A stretch of DNA of 10,821 nt from DAOUEG01 sp964589285 (GTDB taxonomy: Bacteria; Chloroflexota; Dehalococcoidia; Dehalococcoidales; RBG-16-60-22). The notes under the pieces are model-generated. The model was not told the DNA's origin and searched no databases. It saw nothing but the letters and a program-made list of their open reading frames with translations. The stretch is taken from NCBI GenBank assembly GCA_964589285.1, contig CAZPSP010000089.1:1-10821 (forward strand), written 5' to 3'. Below, piece by piece: positions 5,117 to 10,821 of this stretch (positions are counted from its first letter, which is position 1; each line of letters starts with the position of its first letter). Position numbers and translations under genes: made by a program.

Positions 5117-7039
5117 TTGACACCCAAAAAAAGCAATCTTCGCAGCCGGGCCGAGCAGATGCTCGCGGGCCGACAATTCGATATCTCAGGATTAAGCCAG
5201 GACGAACTGGAACACCTCGTTCATGAACTGGAAGTCCACCAGATAGAACTCCAGATACAGAATGAAGAACTGGAAGAAGCGCAGCAGCGATTAAAAGACG
5301 CCCGCGACCGTTATTCCGACCTTTACGATTTTTCTCCGGCAGGGTATGTCAGCCTGTCTATTACAGATAACGTGATCCGCGAGGTGAACCTGACCGCCTG
5401 CAACATGCTGGGAAAGAGCCGGAGCCAGTTAAAGAAGGCGCGTTTTACAGCCCTCATCGATCGTGAATATGAAGATACCTTTTATTTTTGCCGGAAGAAT
5501 GCCCTGGAAAACCTGGTCATGGAACGGTGCGACCTCCGCATGAAACGGGCTGACGGCTCATCTTTCTGGGCTTCATTGAACATACAGGTAACAAAGGAAA
5601 AAGACCGGTTGCTCATCTCTCTTATCGATATTTCCGAGCGAAAACTGGCCGAAGAAAACCTGGAACGCCAGAAAGAGATCTTCCGGCGCATGTTCGATCA
5701 TATACCCGTCATGCTCGTTATGTGGTACCCAACATTGAAACGGTTTACGCTCAATCAATATGCGGAAGACCTGCTCGGCTGGACGACGGAGGACGCCAAC
5801 CACGGTGATTTCATGAGCATGGTCTACCCGGACCCCGACTACCGGAAGCAGGTTGAGGATTACATGAAATCCCTGGATACCGGCTGGCGGGAGTGGGAGG
5901 TGACCACGAAAGAAGGCGCCCGCATCCCCGGCGAGTGGGCGAATATCTGGGTGGCTGATGATACCATGATCGGCATCGGAGTGGACCTGCGGGAACGCAA
6001 GGAGCGGGAGGAAGAAGTCAATAATAACCGGCAGAAACTGGAAGAAACCGTCCGGGAACGCACCGCGGAACTCTGGCGGCAGATGGGCGAGATCACCGAG
6101 GCCTGGAAAAACCTGGACCAGGTCGTTGATTCCATTCCGGATGCCATTGTCATTACGGACCGGGCCAACAAGATAGTCTTCGCCAATCCCGCCGCAGAAA
6201 ACAAACTGAACAAGACGAGAGATGAACTGATTGGAACAGTGTTCCCTTATGAAATATCAGGACAAATGACAGAATTAAAAATAGCTCCGACCGCCGATGA
6301 TGTCCGATTCCTTGAAACCAGAGTGGCCGATATCACCTGGAAGGAACGCCCCTGCCGTCTCATCGTCATGCGGGACATTACCGGCAGGAAGGAAAGCGCC
6401 TGGGTCATCCGTTCCCTCTCCCGCCGACTCCTGGAGGTACAGGAAGCAGAGCGCCGGGAGATCGGCAGCCTGCTTCACGATGAAGTCGGCGGGACGCTGA
6501 CCGTGCTGAAGCTGGCCCTCAACCAGGTACGGAAAATCTACGGGGCAAAAGCGGAGGCCAGCCTTAATGAGATCAACGAGATCATCAACGAGCTGGCGGA
6601 CCAGGTACGGCATGTTTCACACACCATGCGGCCCAGCATGCTGGACGACTACGGCCTCATCGAGGCTTTGCAGTGGTTCATAGAACGGTACGAACGGCGG
6701 ACGAATATCAAGGCAAACCTGCGCTACTCGGGAATGACGGAACGGCTGCCGTCCCATATCGAGACGACGACATATCGCATTATCCAGGAAGCCCTCAACA
6801 ACGCCGGTAAATACTCCGGCTCGGAGACGGTCGACATCGAAATCGATTGCCATGGCGGTGTCCTTCACGCGTCTGTGAAAGACAAGGGGACCGGCTTCGA
6901 TACGTCCTCGAAGTACGCGGGTACCGGCCTGCGGGGGATGCATGACATGGCGGAACTTGCCGGCGGCAGACTCACCATTCAATCATCCCAAGACAAAGGC
7001 ACCACCATCTCGGTGCACCTGCCGGTCACACCTAATTAA
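5117..7039 (+). CDS. Soluble three-PAS sensor histidine kinase, HisKA_3 (NarL/UhpB-like) type
   Basis: The 640-residue protein starts with a helical segment containing LVHELEVHQIELQIQNEEL (34-52), a motif often found directly before PAS domains. Then come PAS 1 (about 66-175, with DLYDFSPAGY), PAS 2 (about 189-294), a coiled-coil linker (about 294-335), PAS 3 (about 332-424), and a HisKA_3 dimerisation domain (about 435-505) with the phospho-acceptor His454 in SLLHDEVGGTL. The HATPase domain (about 545-637) shows the N box in IIQEALNNAGKYSG and G boxes in DKGTGFD and GTGLRGMHDMAELAGG. No membrane segment or signal peptide is present, so it senses a cytoplasmic signal; no haem- or flavin-binding residues can be assigned by eye. 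Kinases of this class usually phosphorylate NarL/FixJ-type regulators, but none is in the window. It follows the CheB-CheR-PAS gene on the same strand and probably works with it. The start is TTG. Confidence 0.9.
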   Translation: MTPKKSNLRSRAEQMLAGRQFDISGLSQDELEHLVHELEVHQIELQIQNEELEEAQQRLKDARDRYSDLYDFSPAGYVSLSITDNVIREVNLTACNMLGKSRSQLKKARFTALIDREYEDTFYFCRKNALENLVMERCDLRMKRADGSSFWASLNIQVTKEKDRLLISLIDISERKLAEENLERQKEIFRRMFDHIPVMLVMWYPTLKRFTLNQYAEDLLGWTTEDANHGDFMSMVYPDPDYRKQVEDYMKSLDTGWREWEVTTKEGARIPGEWANIWVADDTMIGIGVDLRERKEREEEVNNNRQKLEETVRERTAELWRQMGEITEAWKNLDQVVDSIPDAIVITDRANKIVFANPAAENKLNKTRDELIGTVFPYEISGQMTELKIAPTADDVRFLETRVADITWKERPCRLIVMRDITGRKESAWVIRSLSRRLLEVQEAERREIGSLLHDEVGGTLTVLKLALNQVRKIYGAKAEASLNEINEIINELADQVRHVSHTMRPSMLDDYGLIEALQWFIERYERRTNIKANLRYSGMTERLPSHIETTTYRIIQEALNNAGKYSGSETVDIEIDCHGGVLHASVKDKGTGFDTSSKYAGTGLRGMHDMAELAGGRLTIQSSQDKGTTISVHLPVTPN

Positions 7040-7067
7040 TCCTGTCGTCCTGTTATTTCCTCTTTTT

Positions 7068-9437
7068 CTATTTTTTTCGTTTCATCAACATGACGCTGTC
7101 CGGATTGAGAGAGATAGTATCGATACCTGATTTCACCAGGAATTCCGCGAATTCCGGATGGTCGCTCGGCGCCTGGCCGCACAGGCCTACCTTTCTCTTG
7201 TGCTTGTGGGCTTTCTTGATGAGCTCCGCGATGGCACGCTTGACGGCCTCATGCTGTTCATCGAAGAGGTAAGCAAGTTCCGCCGAATCACGGTCCACCC
7301 CGAGGACGAGCTGGGTGAGGTCGTTGGAGCCGATGGAAAAGCCATCGAAGTAATCCGCGAACTCTTCCGCCATGTAGATATTGGACGGCACCTCCGCCAT
7401 CACGTAGACCTCCAGACCGGCTGAGCCGCGTCTCAGGCCGTTCTCCGCCATGACATCCAGCACCTTCTCCGCCTCTTCCGGCGTACGGCAGAACGGTATC
7501 ATCACCACGATATTGGAAAGCCCCATTTCCTCACGGGCTTTCTTGATGGCGCGGCATTCCAGGTTGAAGCCCTCCCGGTAGCGGGGGCTGTAGTAGCGGG
7601 AAGCGCCGCGGAAGCCGAGCATGGGGTTTTCCTCTTCCGGCTCGAACTGCTGCCCGCCGATGAGGTTGGCGTATTCATTCGTCTTGAAATCGCTCATACG
7701 CACGATGACCGGCTTGGGATACCGTGAAGCCGCGATGCGGGCGACGCCCTGGGCGAGCTGGTCCACGAAGTAGGTGAGCATGTCCGGATAACCGCGGGTA
7801 AGGTCCCGGATGCGGGATTTGACGGTCTCATCTTCCAGGGTATCGAACCTGACCAGCGCCATGGGGTGTATCTTGATGATGTTGTTGACGATGAACTCGA
7901 TGCGCGCCAGGCCGATGCCTTCCACCGGGAGCTTCCACCAGTGGAATGCCGCGGCCGGGCTGGAGATGTTCATCAGGAGCGTGGCGCCGATCTGCGGCGG
8001 CCGGCTCAGGTCTATTTCTTTGGACTCGAAGTCCAGTTTGCCGCGATAAACGTGGCCCTGGTCTCCCTCGGCGCAGGACACGGTGACTTCCTCACCGTCC
8101 TTCAGGACGGATGTGGCGTTGCCGCTCCCCACCACGGCGGTGATGCCGAGTTCACGGCTGACGATGGCGGCATGGGACGTGCGGCCTCCGAGGTCCGTCA
8201 CGATGGCGGCGGCTTTCCTCATGATGGGCACCCAGTCCGGGTCCGTCATGCCGGTCACCAGCACGGAACCTTCCTCGAAGCGGCCTATGTCGGAAGCGTT
8301 GACGATGACCTGCGCCTTGCCGGTGGCAATCGCCTGCCCGATGCTGAGGCCGCTGACCAGCAACTCGCCGCGTTCCTTTAAGGTGTAAGTCTTCAGCGTC
8401 GCGCCCTTCTTCTGAGATTCCACGGTCTCCGGACGGGCCTGGACGATAAAGAGTTCGTTCAGTTCGCCGTCTTTAGCCCACTCGATGTCCATGGGCTTGC
8501 CGTAGTGCTGTTCGATAACGGCGCACCAGCGGGCCAGCTTGAGGATCTCCTCATCATTCAGGACGAACGTGCTGCGTTCTTCTTCAGATGTGTCAACGGT
8601 ACGTGTCGTCTCGGCGCCGCCTTCCGCATAGACGACCTTGATGGCTTTTTCCCCGAGCGTCTTGCCGATGATCGGTTTCAGGTCGGACCTGTCCAGCAGC
8701 GGCTTGTACGCTACGTAATTGTCCGGGTTCACCGCGCCCTGGACTATGGCCTCGCCGAGGCCCCACGAACCATCTATCACCACCACGTCCCGGAAACCGC
8801 TCTCGGTATCCAGCGAGAACATGACGCCGGAGCAGCTCAGGTCGGACCGTACCATTTTCTGAACGCCCACGGAAAGGGCGATCTCCATGTGGTCGAACCC
8901 TTTTTCCTTCCGGTAGCTGATAGCCCGGTCCGTGAACAGAGAAGCATAGCAGCGGCGGCAGGCATCCAGCAGGGCGCTTTCCCCGGAGATGTTGAGGAAG
9001 CTTTCCTGCTGGCCGGCAAAGCTGGCTTCCGGCAGGTCTTCCGCGGTGGCGCTGCTCCGTACCGCCACGCCGATATTGTCCTGGCCGTACCGCCGTCCGA
9101 GTTCCCGGTATGATTCCCGGATATCTCCGGACAATTCATCGGAAAAACGGGCTTCCAGGATCATGCGGCGGATGGTCTGTCCCGTTTTGGCCAGGCTGTT
9201 GATGCCTTTTTCCCACTCGGTGATGGCGCCTCGTATTTTGTCCACCAGTCCGTTTTCCTGCAGGAACGTCCGGTAGGCTTCCGCCGTAGTCGCGAAGCCG
9301 TCCGGCACTCTCACCCCCTTGTCCTTCAGTTCCCGGACCATTTCTCCGAGCGAGGCGTTCTTGCCGCCTACCTCGGGAACGTCCTTGTTGCCGGTCTCTT
9401 CAAACCAGCGCGTATATTGTTTGGTTTTTGTCGTCAT
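7068..9437 (-). CDS. ppsA: Phosphoenolpyruvate synthase (pyruvate, water dikinase)
   Basis: The 789-residue product has the usual PpsA length and order. An ATP-grasp pyruvate-phosphate-dikinase N-domain (about 15-340) shows VGGKNASLGEM, RSSATAEDLPEASFAGQQESFLN in two adjoining parts (127-149) and GSWGLGEAIVQG (223-234). The mobile phosphohistidine domain (about 380-465) carries His422 in GGRTSHAAIVSRELG. The C-terminal PEP/pyruvate TIM barrel (about 485-789) shows ENPMLGFRGASRY, GSNDLTQLVLGVDRD and GLCGQAPSDHP with the catalytic Cys753. The enzyme converts pyruvate, ATP and water to PEP, AMP and phosphate, the entry to gluconeogenesis; some anaerobes may run it toward pyruvate. ATG 9437 is preceded by GGAGGA at 7 bases. 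It is the last gene of a likely operon with the glycosylase gene 24 bp upstream. Its TAG stop lies 28 bp from the convergent kinase stop. I see no missing key residue. Confidence 0.95.
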   Translation of the reverse strand: MTTKTKQYTRWFEETGNKDVPEVGGKNASLGEMVRELKDKGVRVPDGFATTAEAYRTFLQENGLVDKIRGAITEWEKGINSLAKTGQTIRRMILEARFSDELSGDIRESYRELGRRYGQDNIGVAVRSSATAEDLPEASFAGQQESFLNISGESALLDACRRCYASLFTDRAISYRKEKGFDHMEIALSVGVQKMVRSDLSCSGVMFSLDTESGFRDVVVIDGSWGLGEAIVQGAVNPDNYVAYKPLLDRSDLKPIIGKTLGEKAIKVVYAEGGAETTRTVDTSEEERSTFVLNDEEILKLARWCAVIEQHYGKPMDIEWAKDGELNELFIVQARPETVESQKKGATLKTYTLKERGELLVSGLSIGQAIATGKAQVIVNASDIGRFEEGSVLVTGMTDPDWVPIMRKAAAIVTDLGGRTSHAAIVSRELGITAVVGSGNATSVLKDGEEVTVSCAEGDQGHVYRGKLDFESKEIDLSRPPQIGATLLMNISSPAAAFHWWKLPVEGIGLARIEFIVNNIIKIHPMALVRFDTLEDETVKSRIRDLTRGYPDMLTYFVDQLAQGVARIAASRYPKPVIVRMSDFKTNEYANLIGGQQFEPEEENPMLGFRGASRYYSPRYREGFNLECRAIKKAREEMGLSNIVVMIPFCRTPEEAEKVLDVMAENGLRRGSAGLEVYVMAEVPSNIYMAEEFADYFDGFSIGSNDLTQLVLGVDRDSAELAYLFDEQHEAVKRAIAELIKKAHKHKRKVGLCGQAPSDHPEFAEFLVKSGIDTISLNPDSVMLMKRKK

Positions 9438-9461
9438 TGATTCATCCTCCCCGAGCCAGTA

Positions 9462-10250
9462 TCAGCTCTGACATTTGGGACAGTAATAAGCTGTCCTCCC
9501 TGCTATTTTTTCGGCCCTGACCGTCCCGCCGCAGCCAGGGCACGGCTCGCCGTTCTTCCGGTGCGGCAGCAGAAACGAGTCCGGCATGCGGGACGGGTCG
9601 GCGCCGGCCTCGATGGCGGCGGTCAGCACCTGCTTCATGGCTGAGAAGAGCTTGTGTGACTGGTCTTCATTCAAGCCGTCTGCCGGTCTTTTAGGATGTA
9701 CTCCGGCCTGAAACAGGATCTCATCCGAGTAATCATTGCCGATGCCGGCAATGCGGGCCTGGTCCATGAGCGCGGACTTGATGGCGCTGCTTTTGCCGTC
9801 AAGAGCGGATTTGAACGCGGTGAAATCGAAGTCTTCAGCGAGAGCGTCCGGTCCCAGGCCGTGCTCGCTGATGAAAGCTTCCATGGTTGGTGTGAGAGAA
9901 ACGTAACCGAACTTCCGCACGGAGATGTAAGCCAGACTGCCGCCGTCTTCGAAGTGAAACAGGACCCTGGTATGGCGCGGCGGTTCGGTGTTTTTTTCAG
10001 CGGCCTCCAGGTAACCGGTCATGCCAAAGTGAAACACCACGTAGCCGTTTCCCTGAACATGACCGAAGAGGTATTTGCCGTGGCGGCGGCTTTCCTCAAA
10101 CTCTCTGCCGGCAAGCTGCCGGTCCAACTCCACGGACGTTATGTCCTGCAGGATACTCTCGTCGAGCGTTTCAACCCGGCTGATCGTCCGGTGCAGAGAT
10201 GTAGCTTGAAAACCCCGTTTAAAAGTCTCGACGTCCGGTAGTTCCGGCAT
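9462..10250 (-). CDS. mutM: Fpg/Nei-family DNA glycosylase (formamidopyrimidine-DNA glycosylase-like)
   Basis: The 262-residue protein starts MPELPDVETF, giving the catalytic Pro2 and Glu3 after removal of Met. It keeps Lys59 in RRHGKYLF, HFGMTGYLE (74-82), the H2TH region with SALMDQARIAGIGNDYSDEILFQAGVHP split around Asn172, and a C-terminal zinc finger C237-x2-C240-x16-C257-x2-C260, with Arg252 in AGRTAYYC. These are the features of bifunctional glycosylase/AP lyases that remove 8-oxoguanine and other oxidised bases. Differences from textbook Fpg are Asp for the second Glu (MPELPEVE to MPELPDVE), GNDYSDE for GNIYADE, and VRKFGY in place of the usual PRRFG-like motif. They suggest a distinct Fpg/Nei subgroup, so the lesion preference is less sure than the family. 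AAGGAG precedes ATG 10250 at good spacing. The gene sits between uspA (27 bp) and ppsA (24 bp), probably in one operon. Confidence 0.88.
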   Translation of the reverse strand: MPELPDVETFKRGFQATSLHRTISRVETLDESILQDITSVELDRQLAGREFEESRRHGKYLFGHVQGNGYVVFHFGMTGYLEAAEKNTEPPRHTRVLFHFEDGGSLAYISVRKFGYVSLTPTMEAFISEHGLGPDALAEDFDFTAFKSALDGKSSAIKSALMDQARIAGIGNDYSDEILFQAGVHPKRPADGLNEDQSHKLFSAMKQVLTAAIEAGADPSRMPDSFLLPHRKNGEPCPGCGGTVRAEKIAGRTAYYCPKCQS

Positions 10251-10277
10251 GACTTTCTCCTTTTTTCGGCTGCTTGT

Positions 10278-10751
10278 TTAACGGTGTTTCTTTTTCACGG
10301 TCCTCAGCAGGAACACCGGAACCCGGGAATGCCTCAGCACGTGGTCTGCCACACTGCCGATGATGGCCCGGCTCAGACCGGTGCGGCCGTGCGTGGCGAT
10401 AGCAATGAGGCCGATGTCATTTTCTTCCGCGTAGGAAATGATGGCTTCCCCGGCCATGCCGGAGAGCACCACCGGCTCGCAGGTAACGCCTTTCTCCGCC
10501 AGGCCGGAGATGATACGGTTGAGGTAGCTGTAGGCTTCATCCTGGTCCGCCTGTATCTCTTCCAGCATGCGGGGTTTCTCGATATAACCGCCCCCGCTGC
10601 CGGGTATGTCCGGGGCTATCACGACCGGGGCCGGTATGACTTCCAGCAAATGCAGCGTGCTCTTAAACCGGTATGCATCTTCCGTGACATAGGGAATAAG
10701 CTCTTCCGCCCTCTCCGACCCATCCAGGCAGACCAGAATCTTCTCGTACAT
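10278..10751 (-). CDS. Universal stress protein, UspA family
   Basis: A single 157-residue Usp domain. It begins MYEKILVCLDGSERAEELIPY with the conserved Asp of the first strand, contains an insertion rich in Pro and Gly (about residues 41-60), then VVLSGMAGEAIISYAEENDIG with the family GxxxxxI pattern. It ends in the nucleotide-binding loop ATHGRTGLSRAIIGSVADHVLRHS, where G-x9-G-S follows THG, and VPVFLL. This loop is that of the ATP-binding Usp subgroup (MJ0577-like), so ATP or AMP binding is likely, though the first Gly of the strict G-x2-G-x9-G-S/T motif is Ala. Usp proteins are cytoplasmic and help survival under starvation and other stress by mostly unknown means. GGAGG precedes the ATG at 4 bases. 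It is the first visible gene of a leftward group with the glycosylase and ppsA genes; the promoter was not identified in the 70 bp that remain upstream. Confidence 0.92.
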   Translation of the reverse strand: MYEKILVCLDGSERAEELIPYVTEDAYRFKSTLHLLEVIPAPVVIAPDIPGSGGGYIEKPRMLEEIQADQDEAYSYLNRIISGLAEKGVTCEPVVLSGMAGEAIISYAEENDIGLIAIATHGRTGLSRAIIGSVADHVLRHSRVPVFLLRTVKKKHR

Positions 10752-10791
10752 GCTACCTCCAGGGGTTTCTCCTGTTATTGACCGCTGTCTC

Positions 10792-10812
10792 CGGTCCTTA
10801 TTGCCAGGACCG
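10792..10812. repeat. Short inverted repeat upstream of uspA
   Basis: CGGTCCT (10792-10798) and AGGACCG (10806-10812) form a 7-bp perfect stem with a 7-base loop, about 41 bp before the uspA start codon. No T-run follows on either strand within the window. It may be an operator or leader hairpin of the uspA operon, or part of a terminator for a gene beyond the window edge. Confidence 0.4.
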
Positions 10813-10821
10813 CCGCACCGG

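Noticed and set aside
7040..7081. T-rich stretch between the convergent kinase and ppsA genes as an intrinsic terminator
   Set aside because: No GC-rich hairpin precedes the T-rich bases on the + strand, and most of the tract is the Lys-rich end of ppsA. Termination may occur here but the sequence does not show it.
7866..9113. Several open frames on the + strand
   Set aside because: They are antisense to ppsA, which is intact over its full length with all catalytic motifs.

Overview
The window is about 10.8 kb of dense, moderately GC-rich bacterial DNA. It holds seven complete genes and one truncated gene, with short intergenic gaps and good Shine-Dalgarno sites. I see no tRNA, rRNA, CRISPR array, insertion sequence or phage gene. 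The gene content (ADP-glucose pyrophosphorylase, a free-standing RAM domain, a baeRF3 protein, a CheB-CheR-PAS protein, a soluble PAS histidine kinase, PpsA, an Fpg of the 'MPELPDVE' type, and UspA) fits a free-living environmental bacterium. An uncultured Chloroflexota/Dehalococcoidia lineage is my guess from general similarity, and it is not proven by anything in the sequence.

Left block (1-648, + strand): the 3' end of a glgC-like gene overlaps by 29 bp a small gene for a stand-alone Lrp/AsnC ligand-binding (RAM/SMBD) domain. Convergent to these lies a gene (693-1835, - strand) for a baeRF3 protein, a bacterial relative of archaeal and eukaryotic release factor 1.

Central block (2042-7039, + strand): transcribed divergently from baeRF3 across a 206-bp gap with a good -35/-10 candidate. 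It contains a 978-residue CheB methylesterase-CheR methyltransferase-coiled coil-PAS protein, followed after 138 bp by a 640-residue soluble three-PAS histidine kinase of the HisKA_3 (NarL/UhpB-like) type that starts with TTG. The two look like a sensory pair. In many relatives of the first protein a kinase is fused to its C-terminus; here it is a separate gene. No chemoreceptor, CheA, CheW or response regulator is in the window, so both the methylation target and the phosphotransfer partner are missing.

Right block (10751-7068, - strand): uspA, mutM/fpg-like and ppsA are read in that order with gaps of 27 and 24 bp and strong ribosome binding sites, so they are probably one operon. It joins a universal stress protein, an oxidised-purine DNA glycosylase and phosphoenolpyruvate synthase. 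It converges on the kinase gene with only 28 bp between stop codons.

The features most worth a second look are: the release-factor-like baeRF3 with an HGQG motif beside a signalling pair; the split CheB-CheR-PAS/kinase architecture; seven near-perfect heptads in the linker of the first protein; and a perfect 26-bp palindrome inside its coding sequence.
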